NCBI GenBank assembly: GCA_000531095.1
Contig: HG799467.1
Span: 132,544-196,543 of the forward strand
DNA from: Gemmata massiliana
Lineage (GTDB): Bacteria; Planctomycetota; Planctomycetia; Gemmatales; Gemmataceae
Length of the DNA: 64,000 nucleotides
Direction of reading: 5' to 3'
In this document: positions 54,807 through 63,376 of the stretch, one piece after another
Position numbering within the stretch: the stretch's first letter is position 1
Layout of the letters: every line of letters begins with the position of its first letter
Made by a program: the position numbers and the translations under genes
Notes under the pieces: model-generated
Databases searched by the model: none
What the model saw: only the letters and a program-made list of their open reading frames with translations
What the model was told of the DNA's origin: nothing

Positions 54807-55217
54807 AGTCGGCACCACTCGCCGGACCGTGCTCAACCTCGTGGTCTTTTCGCAGAGATGCGGGGCGATTTCGTGTGGGCGGGTACTGGGGCTCCCGTTC
54901 GTTAACACTCGTCGTTGGCCCGGAGCTTTCTTGGCGAACGGCCGGTGCTGTGTGAACGCAAGAAACATTTTTGACAGGATTAACAGGATCAACCGGATCA
55001 AGACCGAATGCGACGTTGTCTTTTGAATCCTGTCGATCCTGTTAATCCTGTCAAAAATGCTTCTGTATTCTTGGCGAACCGCGAGTGCCAACGAACAGGC
55101 GGGTTTACGCAACTACGAGAACTCAACGGCCCCAGCTGAGGCGCCCGGGCGCTCGGGGCGCGGGTTTGTTATGGTGGTGCTTTCGCAGGGTGATCGGCCC
55201 GAATTGGAGCGTTCCTG
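54807..55217. other. Intergenic region holding a GACAGGATTAACAGGAT hairpin
   Basis: About 410 bp without a gene. It contains the inverted repeat at 54966-55059, and flanking traces of it (TTCTTGGCGAAC at both sides) suggest a larger decayed palindrome. No promoter for the sulfatase was recognised. Confidence 0.5.
54966..55059. repeat. 25-bp perfect inverted repeat, GACAGGATTAACAGGAT family
   Basis: Arms 54966-54990 and 55035-55059 are perfectly complementary. Each arm contains two or three AGGAT steps about 10-11 bases apart. A second member lies at about 58676-58757. Confidence 0.85.
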
Positions 55218-57020
55218 ATGTTCCGCCTCTCCTTCGCGTTGTGCTTTCTTTGTCTGGGCAGTTCGCTTTTACCTCTTCGGGCGGCCGACAAACCCAATGT
55301 CGTGCTGATCGTGATCGACGATTTGGGCCAGCGCGATCTCGGGTGTTACGGGAGCACGTTTTACAAGACGCCGAACATCGACCGCGCGGCGAAGGAGGGC
55401 GTGCGCTTCACGGACGCTTACGCCGCGTGCCCGGTGTGCTCCCCGACGCGGGCCAGCATCCTGACCGGGCGGTACCCACAACGAACAGGCATTACCGACT
55501 GGATTCCCGGGCGCAAAGACGCGCCGGACCAGCGGCTCAATCGCCCTGAAATCCGGAACGAACTGCCGCTCGAAGAAACCACGATCGCGAAAGTGCTTCA
55601 GCAGAACGGGTACGCCACCGCGCTTATTGGGAAGTGGCACCTCGGCCGGAAGGGGTTCGAGCCGGAGAAACACGGCTTCGACGTGAACATTGCCGGCGAC
55701 GAGACCGGTACCCCGCGCAGCTACTTCGCCCCCTTCGAGAACAAGCTCGGCAAGATGCCGGGGTTGGAAAGCGCGAAGGAGGGCGAGTACCTCACGGACC
55801 GGCTCGCGGCCGAGGCCGAAGGGTTCATCGAGAAACACAAGGACAAACCGTTCTTCCTCTATTTGCCGCACTACGGGGTTCACACGCCACTTAAAGCGCC
55901 GCAAGCGCTTGTCGACAAGTACAAGGCGACGCCGACGCACGGTAGGCAGAGTAATCCCGTGTACGCGGCGATGGTCGAGAGCATGGACGCGGCCGTCGGG
56001 CGCGTGCTGAAGAAGCTCGATGACCTCAAACTCTCCGACAACACACTCGTCATCTTCACGAGTGACAACGGCGGACTGGCGACGCTCGAAGGGATGCCGT
56101 TCGCACCGACCATCAACTCCCCGCTGCGCGAGGGAAAGGGCTACCTCTACGAAGGGGGCGTCCGCGTGCCGCTCGTCGTGAAGTGGCCCGGTAAAGTGAA
56201 ATCGGGCACAACGGACCAAGTGGCGTGTAGCATCGACTTCTTCGACACGATCCTGGACGCGACCGGTACGAAGAAACCCGCGAATCTCAAGACAGACGGA
56301 GTGTCGCTCCTGCGCACAGTCACGAGTTGCGACGCGCTTGCTCCGCGTGCGATCTATTGGCATTACCCGCACTACGCGAACCAGGGCGGTCGACCCGGCG
56401 GCGCGGTGCGGTCCGGGGATTACAAGCTCGTCGAATACTACGAGGACGGGCGCCGGGAACTCTTCGACGTGCGCAAAGACCTGTCCGAGTCGCGTAACCT
56501 CGTCAACGACGCGCCCGAGACCGTGAAGGCGCTGGCCGAGGCGCTCGATTCGTGGCGAAAAGAGGTCGGGGCGAAGATGCCGACGCCGAACCCCGATTAC
56601 CGTCCGAACCCGCCCGACAAAGACGGCGTGATTACGATGCCCGCGCGGACCGCGCTCGTGAAGGGTGTGATGCTGAGGTTCGAGCCGCTCCCGCACAAGA
56701 ACACGCTCGGGTTCTGGGTGAACAAGGACGATTCGGCCGCGTTCGATTTCACGGTCGAGAAGGGCGGGGCATTCACGGTGGAAGTATTCCAGGGGTGCGG
56801 GAAGGGGAGCGGCGGCGCGGACGTGGAACTCGCGGTCGGGGACGAGAAGGTCGTTTTCACCGTGAAGGATACGGGCGGGTTCCAGAACTTTGAGGCCCGC
56901 GCGGTCGGCACACTCAAGATCGAGAAGGCGGGGCGGTACACGATGACCGTGCGCGCGAAAACCAAGCCGGGCGTCGCGGTCATGGACCTCCGTCAGATCG
57001 TGCTCCGACCCGCGAAATAA
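55218..57020 (+). CDS. Secreted sulfatase (arylsulfatase A-like)
   Basis: 600 residues with a signal peptide (FALCFLCLGSSLLPLRA). The sulfatase signature is C74-S-P-T-R78 in PVCSPTRASILTGRYPQR; Cys74 would become formylglycine. Metal-ligand stretches are VLIVIDDLGQRDLG and FTSDNGG, with the substrate-binding IGKWHLG. After the catalytic domain (to about 445) there is an extra beta-sandwich domain (about 480-600, FEPLPHKNTLGFWVNKDDSA) that may bind carbohydrate or act as a sorting domain. It hydrolyses sulfate esters, probably of sulfated polysaccharides, outside the cytoplasm. It requires a formylglycine-generating enzyme, not seen in this window. Confidence 0.93.
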   Translation: MFRLSFALCFLCLGSSLLPLRAADKPNVVLIVIDDLGQRDLGCYGSTFYKTPNIDRAAKEGVRFTDAYAACPVCSPTRASILTGRYPQRTGITDWIPGRKDAPDQRLNRPEIRNELPLEETTIAKVLQQNGYATALIGKWHLGRKGFEPEKHGFDVNIAGDETGTPRSYFAPFENKLGKMPGLESAKEGEYLTDRLAAEAEGFIEKHKDKPFFLYLPHYGVHTPLKAPQALVDKYKATPTHGRQSNPVYAAMVESMDAAVGRVLKKLDDLKLSDNTLVIFTSDNGGLATLEGMPFAPTINSPLREGKGYLYEGGVRVPLVVKWPGKVKSGTTDQVACSIDFFDTILDATGTKKPANLKTDGVSLLRTVTSCDALAPRAIYWHYPHYANQGGRPGGAVRSGDYKLVEYYEDGRRELFDVRKDLSESRNLVNDAPETVKALAEALDSWRKEVGAKMPTPNPDYRPNPPDKDGVITMPARTALVKGVMLRFEPLPHKNTLGFWVNKDDSAAFDFTVEKGGAFTVEVFQGCGKGSGGADVELAVGDEKVVFTVKDTGGFQNFEARAVGTLKIEKAGRYTMTVRAKTKPGVAVMDLRQIVLRPAK

Positions 57021-57145
57021 CGCTTGGTGCTTCAATCCGGGCACGGTGCGCGGTTGGGGTTGCTCGTTTTTCGAGCAACTGTTACACCCCTGTACCTGAT
57101 TTGAGCGAACGGGCGGCAGGATTGTCAGCCGCACGGGGGTTCATG

Positions 57146-58624
57146 ATGTCCGCGGTGAAGTTTAGCGTAGTGATCCCGACGCGGGAGCGCGCCGAGACGC
57201 TCCGGTTCGCACTGCGCACGTGCCTGGACCAGACGTTCGACGACTACGAGATCATCGTTTCGGACAACTTCAGCTCGCCCGCAACGAAGGCCGTAGTCGA
57301 CGAGTGCGGATCGCCCAAAGTGCGGTACGTGCGCACGTCCGAGCCGGTGGCGATGAGCACGAACTGGGAGTTCGGGCTCTCACACACCCGGGGCGAATAC
57401 GTTCTCCTGATCGGCGACGACGACGGGCTGCTTCCCCACGCGCTAACCGAACTGGACCGGCTCTCGCGCGAACCGGGGGCGCGGGTCATTCGGTGGAGCC
57501 CGATTTATTACACTTGGCCGAACGTGGCACTTCCGGGCCAGGGCGATTACATCGAGATGTCGTTCGGGTGTACGCTGCGGAACCGCGACGGGCGCACGGT
57601 GATCCGCGAGGTGGCGGCGTTCCGCGAGTTCTACACGGCGCTGCCGATGCTGTACAACGCGGCCGTTCACCGGGACGTGCTCGCGACCCTGCGTGCGCGG
57701 GTGGGCCGCGTGTTTCCGCACCCGGTTCCGGACGTGTACTCCGGGTTCTCCATCGCGCACGCGGCCGAGCGGTTCCTTTCGACCGCGGTCCCGATGTCGG
57801 TTTCGGGCCAGTCCGCAGCGAGTAACGGGATCGCGACCCTGTTCAACCGCGGGCGCAACGCGATCGACCGCGAGTTCCACGCGCTCAACGCGCGGGACGG
57901 GCTGCGGTCCGAGCCGACGGTGCCGGACCTGCCCGTGTATCCGCACGTCCCGGTCGCCGATGCGTTCGCGTTCGCGAAGCGGACCCTGTTCCCGGACCTC
58001 GACGCGGACCTGGACCGGCGGGTGCTGGCCCGCGTGTGCGTGACCAACGCCCGCGTCTCGCGGGACGATTGGCCAGCGGCGCTGGCGGCCATTCGCGACT
58101 CGTTCGCGGACGATCCCGAGTCGCAAAAGTGGTTCGACGCGGAACTCGCCGCAACGCTGTATACGCCTCCGGCGCGGGTCCAATTGCGCCCGGAGCGCTT
58201 GGGTTTTGATGGCCGGCTCCTGCACCTGGACGCCGCCGCGTTCGGGGTTTCTGATGTGGCCGGGGCCGCTCAGTTGTGTGCGCACCTGCTGAACTACCGC
58301 GACCAGCCGGTGCAGTACTCGCACTCCGAGGACGACCGGCACATCGCGGCGATGAAGATCGCCGACCTCGCGCACGTGTGCAACGAGCGCGAGCGGGCCA
58401 TTTTGCGGGTTCACCTGTCCTCGACCGACCTGATCCAAACCGTACACCGGCTCCAGGGCGTGTGCGACGAGCGCGAAAAGATTATTCTGCGCGCGGACGC
58501 TCAGGCACGCGAACTGAACCGACAGCTCCGCGAGGAGCGGCGCTGGTCGCTCAAGCGCCCGCTCCGGGCGGCGAAGCGCTTGCTCACCAGTGCTATCGGT
58601 CGAGTTCCTGTCCCAAAAGTGTGA
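57146..58624 (+). CDS. Family 2 glycosyltransferase with C-terminal helical extension
   Basis: About 492 residues. GT2 motifs are FSVVIPTRERAETL, YEIIVSDNFSSPAT and the DxD region LLIGDDDGLLP (about 87-97). CGGGGG supports ATG 57146 or the adjacent ATG 57143. The GT domain ends at about 260; the rest is helical, with Arg/Glu-rich heptads (VCDEREKIILRADAQAREL) suggesting a coiled coil. Although on the opposite strand, it adjoins the sugar cluster at 58.8-64 kb, and the two probably serve one surface glycan. No frameshift detected. Confidence 0.87.
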   Translation: MSAVKFSVVIPTRERAETLRFALRTCLDQTFDDYEIIVSDNFSSPATKAVVDECGSPKVRYVRTSEPVAMSTNWEFGLSHTRGEYVLLIGDDDGLLPHALTELDRLSREPGARVIRWSPIYYTWPNVALPGQGDYIEMSFGCTLRNRDGRTVIREVAAFREFYTALPMLYNAAVHRDVLATLRARVGRVFPHPVPDVYSGFSIAHAAERFLSTAVPMSVSGQSAASNGIATLFNRGRNAIDREFHALNARDGLRSEPTVPDLPVYPHVPVADAFAFAKRTLFPDLDADLDRRVLARVCVTNARVSRDDWPAALAAIRDSFADDPESQKWFDAELAATLYTPPARVQLRPERLGFDGRLLHLDAAAFGVSDVAGAAQLCAHLLNYRDQPVQYSHSEDDRHIAAMKIADLAHVCNERERAILRVHLSSTDLIQTVHRLQGVCDEREKIILRADAQARELNRQLREERRWSLKRPLRAAKRLLTSAIGRVPVPKV

Positions 58625-58675
58625 GGCGCATTGCGCGAATCAAACGATCACTTCCGATCAGTCGAAAAGAAACTC

Positions 58676-58757
58676 CGACAGGATTAACAAGATGAACAGG
58701 ATCAAGCACCAAAATGAGGTGCGTTTTGAATCCTGTCGGCCCTGTTAATCCTGTCAA
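58676..58757. repeat. Inverted repeat, GACAGGATTAACAGGAT family (second copy)
   Basis: GACAGGATTAACAAGATGAACAG (broken) on the left pairs with the run ending CCTGTTAATCCTGTC on the right, with a few mismatches. It lies between the convergent glycosyltransferase and CmcI-like genes, in the place of a terminator. Confidence 0.75.
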
Positions 58758-58777
58758 AACGCTTTGCGTAATCTTCC

Positions 58778-59544
58778 TTACGCGACCCGGCGCAGGTAGG
58801 CCGACGGCCAGTGCGTGACGTGCTGTGTGATCTTCCCTTCGTTGAACAGGAACCCCGGTTCTTCGAGTGAGAAGTGCGGGTTCGCGGTTGCGAACTCGCG
58901 GGCCGCTTCCGAGGGGTTGTCCCATTCCCAGCCCGGCTTCGACCCCGGGCGCCGGCCACCAGGCTCATGATGCCGTCGGTCGCCACGATGTACGACCCGG
59001 GGCTCACGAACCCGGCGTACAGGTCCAGTTCCGCCCGCACGTGCGCCTTCGTGTGGTTCGAGTCGAGCAGAACAAGTACCCGCTCCCCGGGGCGGATCAG
59101 CGAGCGCACGCGGTCCACTGTCTCCGGGGCGGTAGAACTGCCCTCGACGAGCGTGATGTAGCCCGTGAGCGGGTGGGCCTCGATCGCGGTCCGGTTGTGC
59201 GGCCGGATCTCGATGTCCACGCCGATCACGCGCCCGCGGTCGGTCGCCTTGCACAGGCTCGCGTAGTAGACCAGCGACCCGCCGTGCGCGACCCCGGTTT
59301 CGAGGATCACGTCCGGTTGCACCCGGTGAATGATCTCCTGAATGCGAATCATGTCTTCGGGCAACTGGATGATGGGGCGCCCGAGCCAGGTGAACCCGTA
59401 GGTGTACTTCTGGGTCCACCCGACGGTGAGCCAGTGCTCGGTGATGAGCCGGAACGCCTCGGGCGAGTCGAGCGGGTGGTCGTGCGGCCCGTTCGCGGTC
59501 TGTTCGGTGACGGTCCGCGCGTCCGTGTCGATGATTAGCCGCAT
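58778..59544 (-). CDS. CmcI-like (cephalosporin hydroxylase/O-methyltransferase family) protein, frameshifted
   Basis: About 255 residues when the frame is restored. CmcI-family features are TYGFTWLGRPIIQLPEDM, ILETGVAHGGSLVYYASL (the SAM-binding glycine motif), VIGVDIEIRPHNR, VLVLLDSNHTKAHV and PGSYIVATDGIM. After SLVAGA the frame is lost. Adding one base in the CCCCGGG run at 58943-58949 continues as PGSKPGWEWDNPSEAA to the family-typical end at 58778. The start at ATG 59544 overlaps the upstream epimerase gene by 10 bases. In glycan clusters this family often methylates sugar hydroxyls; that is inference here. Confidence 0.82.
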
Positions 59545-60458
59545 TTGCGTACTCCTTCACTTCCCGTTGTGCGCCACCAGCCCACGGTTTCGCGTAGTCC
59601 GCGTGCCAGTTCGATGTGCGGGTGCCACCCGAGTTCGTTCCGAAGGCGCCCGGCGTCGGCCACCAGTAACGGCGGCTCGCCCGCGGGCGTTTCGCGCGCT
59701 CCGAGTTGCACCAGGTCCGGGCGCCCGCACGCGCGGGCCACGTGCCCGATCACGTCCCGGACTGCGACCGCTGAGCCGGAGCCGATGTTCACGGGACCGG
59801 TCAGTTCGCTCCGCACGAGAGCCACGAGTGCGTCGGCCGCGTCCTCGACATGGAGGAAGTCGCGCTCCTGTGTGCCTGTGGAGCACGCGGCCGGGGTTCC
59901 GGCGAGTAACGCACGCGCGACCGACGGGACCAGACGCGCGGGGTGTTCGCCCGGACCGTACAGGAAGAACAGGCGCCCGCGCGCGACGCTTATGCCGCGT
60001 GCCGAACCGAGCGCCTCGGCCCACTTCCCGAATTCGAGCTTGCTGCGACCGTAAGTGGTGCGCGGGCGCGTCGGAGTGTTGTGCTCGTGGCACACCCCGC
60101 TCGCGCCCCAATCGTACTCGGCACACGACCCGGCGACGACCGCACGTTCCCCGCCGTACCGTGCGAACGCGAGGAGCAGGTGCTTCGACGCCTCCGCCCA
60201 GCGGTGATTTTCCGGGGAGGTCCAGTACACACCGGGGGTCGCGACCCACGCCAGGTGGAGCAGGTGCGTCGGGCGGACGGTTTCGATCAGGCGCGCGGTC
60301 TTATCCGTGTTCAGAAGGTCGCACGGGTGGAACGACACCCCCGCGTGTGCCCCGCGAGTCGCGCGGGCCGTCGCGTGGACCTCGAAGTGGTACCGAGCGA
60401 GCCGCACGACGGGTTCGCCGATGAACCCCGTCGCACCGGTAACGAGCAGCCGCTTCAT
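59535..60458 (-). CDS. NAD-dependent sugar epimerase/dehydratase
   Basis: 307 residues. It is an extended SDR with the Rossmann motif VTGATGFIG (about residues 6-14) and an active-site YGRSK (Tyr-x3-Lys). A Ser in SCAEYDWG occupies the catalytic Ser/Thr position, and the substrate region is LYGPGEHPARLVPS. It shares an ATGA overlap with the 3,5-epimerase gene upstream and a 10-base overlap with the CmcI-like gene downstream. It probably reduces or epimerises the 4-keto intermediate made by the dehydratase and C-methyltransferase of this cluster. The exact product sugar is unknown. Confidence 0.87.
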   Translation of the reverse strand: MKRLLVTGATGFIGEPVVRLARYHFEVHATARATRGAHAGVSFHPCDLLNTDKTARLIETVRPTHLLHLAWVATPGVYWTSPENHRWAEASKHLLLAFARYGGERAVVAGSCAEYDWGASGVCHEHNTPTRPRTTYGRSKLEFGKWAEALGSARGISVARGRLFFLYGPGEHPARLVPSVARALLAGTPAACSTGTQERDFLHVEDAADALVALVRSELTGPVNIGSGSAVAVRDVIGHVARACGRPDLVQLGARETPAGEPPLLVADAGRLRNELGWHPHIELARGLRETVGWWRTTGSEGVRKCG

Positions 60459-60988
60459 ATCGGCAGATCCGGGAATGACAGGTCGCGGGGGGCGATGACG
60501 CGCTGCGCACACGCCGGCCACGCGATGCCCAGCGCCGGGTCGTCCCAGCGGGCGCCGCGGGCCGCGTCCGCGACGTAGAACGCGGACATCTGGTAGAACA
60601 GTTCGGTCCCGTCGGCGAGCGTTTGGAACCCGTGCGCCAACCCGCCCGGAATGTACACGGCTCGCCGGTTCTCCGCGGTGATCTCCACCGCGACCCACTT
60701 CCGGTACGTCGGCGAATCGGGCCGTGGGTCCGCGATCACGTCGAGAGCCGCGCCGCTCGTACAGCGCACAAGCTTCACCTCTTCGTGCGGCGCGGACTGC
60801 CAGTGCATCCCGCGGAGCGTGCCGGCCCTCGTGTTGAACGACACGTTGCACTGGACCCAGTCGGTACAGAGACCGTGTGCGGCGAACTCGTCGCGGCAGT
60901 ACGTCCGCGCGAACAGTCCGCGATCGTCGGCCCTCGGCTCCGGCTCGATCACGAACACGCCCGGCAACTCGGTGGAGAGAAATCGCAT
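60455..60988 (-). CDS. rfbC: dTDP-4-dehydrorhamnose 3,5-epimerase-like protein
   Basis: 177 residues of the RmlC cupin. Conserved stretches are DDRGLFARTYCRDEFAAHG, VSFNTRAGTLRGMHWQ (the catalytic His in RGxH), PGGLAHGFQTL (second conserved His) and FYQMSAFYV (catalytic Tyr). It inverts C3 and/or C5 of 4-keto-6-deoxy nucleotide sugars. With a CDP-glucose pathway upstream and no dTDP genes here, it may act on the CDP sugar or on a branched intermediate. It is the first gene after a 42-bp inverted repeat at 61003-61149, which may separate its transcript from the upstream genes. Confidence 0.88.
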   Translation of the reverse strand: MRFLSTELPGVFVIEPEPRADDRGLFARTYCRDEFAAHGLCTDWVQCNVSFNTRAGTLRGMHWQSAPHEEVKLVRCTSGAALDVIADPRPDSPTYRKWVAVEITAENRRAVYIPGGLAHGFQTLADGTELFYQMSAFYVADAARGARWDDPALGIAWPACAQRVIAPRDLSFPDLPI

Positions 60989-61002
60989 GGTTACGTGGGT
61001 GA

Positions 61003-61149
61003 GAGAAAAGCGCCGCGGATCACGCAGATAACACGGATCAAGACAAGAGAATTAAAACGTGCGATAATGGCGCGCTGAGTCATCCGCTTTCGTGCCTCTG
61101 TTCTTCAGTCTTGATCCGCGTTATCTGCGTGATCCGCGGCGCTTTTCTC
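61003..61149. repeat. 42-bp inverted repeat (one mismatch) between sugar genes
   Basis: Arms 61003-61044 and 61108-61149 are complementary over 42 bp with a single mismatch. They contain CGCGGATCACGCAGATAACG-type steps about 10-12 bases apart. The loop is 63 bases. It lies between the methyltransferase stop (61158) and the 3,5-epimerase start (60988). Confidence 0.85.
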
Positions 61150-61157
61150 CACCTCCC

Positions 61158-62393
61158 TTATGCGACACGCGGGAGCGGTACGGGCAGGATGAACCGGCCG
61201 CCGCGGTTCTGGTACTCGGTCTGCTGCTTCAGGATCTCGTCCGCGAAGTTCCACGTCAGCAGCAGCGTGTAATCCGGCATGTCTTCGAGCAGCTTTTCCG
61301 GCGCGTGGATCTGGAGCCGCGTGCCGGGAGTAAACTTACCTTGCTTGACCGTGCTCCGGTCCACGATGAAGTCGAGCGTTTCGGGGCCGATGCCGCAGAA
61401 GTTCAGGAGCGTGCTCCCCTTCGCCGACGCGCCGTAGGCCGCGATGCGCTTGCCTTCGCTTTTGAGGCGCTTTAGCAAGTCGCGCAGGCCGTGCTTGATC
61501 GCCGCGACGCGCTCCGCGAACGCACGGTACGGCTCGAACGTGCCCACGCCCCAATCCGCTTCTTCGGCCAGCAAGTTCGTGACGCGCGGGGACACTTCGT
61601 CGACGCTCTCGACGGGCGCCGCGAACAGTCGGAGCGAGCCGCCGTGGATCGGCACGCGCTGCACGTCGCGGATCACGAGATCGTGTCGGCGGAAGCAGGC
61701 GTCGAGGGCGGTGAGCGAGAAGTAGCAGAGGTGCTCGTGGTAGATCGTGTCGAACTCGCAGTGGTCGAGCATGTCCTTGACGTAAGGGGCTTCGATCACC
61801 GCGACGCCGGTCGGCTTCAGTACCGCGCGGATACCGGCCACGAACCCGTTCAGGTCGGGGACGTGGGCGAGCACGTTGTGCGCGTGGAACACGTCGGCCC
61901 GGTAGCCCTCGGCCGCGAGCTGTTTCGCGTAGGAGCGCCCGAAGAACTCGGCGCGCGTCGGGATGTTGTGGCGCTCGACCGCGATGCGGGCGATGTTGCG
62001 GGCCGGCTCGATTCCCAGCACGCCAACCCCGGCGCCGGCGTAGTTCTTGAGCAGGTACCCGTCGTTGCTCGCGGCCTCAATGACGAGGCTGTCAGAGCCG
62101 AGCTTCTCGGCGCGAATCAGATCGCGCGCGAGATCGGCCGCGTGCCGGAGCATCGTGTCCGAGAAGGACGAGAAGTACACGTAGTCGCGGAACAGGTCTT
62201 CGGGCGGCACCTCGGCGGTGATCTGCACCAGCGCGCACCGGGGGCACACCGCGAGGTCCAGCGGGAACGTCGCCTCGGGCGCGCCCAGATCGTTCGCGCC
62301 GCGGAGGGCGTTCGCGAGGGGCGTGTTGCCGAGCGAGAGCACCGGCGCGAGCGGGGCGCTCCCGCACGACCGGCAAGCGGGAATGGCGGTCAC
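61158..62393 (-). CDS. Nucleotide-sugar C-methyltransferase (three-domain type)
   Basis: 411 residues from GTG 62393, which overlaps the dehydratase stop (GTGA). The N-terminal zinc-type domain has CRSCG and CPRC (Methyltransf_13 type). The central SAM-binding domain shows [15 protein letters not shown] and [11 protein letters not shown]. The C-terminal Methyltransf_14 domain has [13 protein letters not shown] and [12 protein letters not shown]. This is the architecture of TylC3/NovU-like 3-C-methyltransferases that act on 4-keto-6-deoxyhexoses bound to a nucleotide. The HEHLCYFS stretch is a conserved active-site region. It indicates a C-branched sugar product. Confidence 0.88.
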   Translation of the reverse strand: MTAIPACRSCGSAPLAPVLSLGNTPLANALRGANDLGAPEATFPLDLAVCPRCALVQITAEVPPEDLFRDYVYFSSFSDTMLRHAADLARDLIRAEKLGSDSLVIEAASNDGYLLKNYAGAGVGVLGIEPARNIARIAVERHNIPTRAEFFGRSYAKQLAAEGYRADVFHAHNVLAHVPDLNGFVAGIRAVLKPTGVAVIEAPYVKDMLDHCEFDTIYHEHLCYFSLTALDACFRRHDLVIRDVQRVPIHGGSLRLFAAPVESVDEVSPRVTNLLAEEADWGVGTFEPYRAFAERVAAIKHGLRDLLKRLKSEGKRIAAYGASAKGSTLLNFCGIGPETLDFIVDRSTVKQGKFTPGTRLQIHAPEKLLEDMPDYTLLLTWNFADEILKQQTEYQNRGGRFILPVPLPRVA

Positions 62394-63376
62394 GCGGCTT
62401 TCCTCGTCGCCAGGAAGTTTCCGTACCAGGGCACCGTCCTGCGCAGCCCTTCGTCCAGGGTGAACAGCGGGTGCCAGCCCAGGCGCTCGCGCGCCTTGCG
62501 GGCGCTCAGGCTCTGGTGCTTGATCTCGTGGCTCGCCTCGTTGCGCACGTCGGGCGTCAGGCGCGATCCCGTGAGGTCGAGGAGCTTCTGCACGAGTTCG
62601 AGGACGGTGACCTGCGTCTCGTTCGAGAAGTTGAACGCCTCGCCGTGCAGCGACGGGTCGGCCGCCATTTTCTCCGCGAGCATGAGGTACGCCGCGGCGC
62701 CGTCCTCGACGTAGAAGTAGTCGCGGATGTGGCTGCCGTCGGAGCGGATCACCGGGCGCTCGCCGCGCTGGACCGAGCGGATCGTCCCGGGCACGATCCG
62801 GTTCCAGTTCAGGTCGCCGGGGCCGTAGAAGTTGCCGCACCGCGTGATCGCGACCGGCAGGCCGTAGGTGGTCGCGTAGGACTGCGCGATGAGGTCCGCG
62901 CACGACTTGCTGACGTCGTAGGGGTGCCGCCCCTGGAGCGGGGTCGTCTCGTCGTAGGGCAGCTTGTCGGCATCGCCGTAAGCTTTGTCGGACGACGCCA
63001 GAACGATCTGCTTCACGCGCGGGCTGCGCCGGCACGCTTCGAGCAGCGCCCACGTGCCCGCGATGTTGCTCTCGAACGTCGCGACCGGGTTCCGGTTCGC
63101 GACCGGGACCAGCGTCTGTGCCGCGAGGTGGATCACGGTGTCGATCTCGTACTCGCCGCACACGCGCTCGATCAGCTCCTGATCGCACACGTCCCCGCGC
63201 ACGGTCTTCACTTGCGGGAGCAGCCCGCCGCGCACCAGCTCGCTCTCGGGAACCCAGTCGCGCACCAGGCACACGACGTCCGCCTGCGCGCGCAGCAGCC
63301 GGCGCACGACCCAGCCCCCCACGAGGCCGGTCCCACCGGTTACGAGCGTCGGACGGTCCTGCCAGAACCCGCTCAT
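62390..63376 (-). CDS. rfbG: CDP-glucose 4,6-dehydratase-like protein
   Basis: 328 residues from ATG 63376, overlapping the cytidylyltransferase stop by ATGA. It is an extended SDR with [12 protein letters not shown] (NAD binding), [21 protein letters not shown] and the YDVSK active site, then [15 protein letters not shown]. It starts with FWQ, as do CDP-glucose 4,6-dehydratases. It would convert CDP-glucose to CDP-4-keto-6-deoxyglucose. The coupling to a glucose-1-phosphate cytidylyltransferase supports the CDP assignment over GDP-mannose. Confidence 0.85.
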   Translation of the reverse strand: MSGFWQDRPTLVTGGTGLVGGWVVRRLLRAQADVVCLVRDWVPESELVRGGLLPQVKTVRGDVCDQELIERVCGEYEIDTVIHLAAQTLVPVANRNPVATFESNIAGTWALLEACRRSPRVKQIVLASSDKAYGDADKLPYDETTPLQGRHPYDVSKSCADLIAQSYATTYGLPVAITRCGNFYGPGDLNWNRIVPGTIRSVQRGERPVIRSDGSHIRDYFYVEDGAAAYLMLAEKMAADPSLHGEAFNFSNETQVTVLELVQKLLDLTGSRLTPDVRNEASHEIKHQSLSARKARERLGWHPLFTLDEGLRRTVPWYGNFLATRKAA

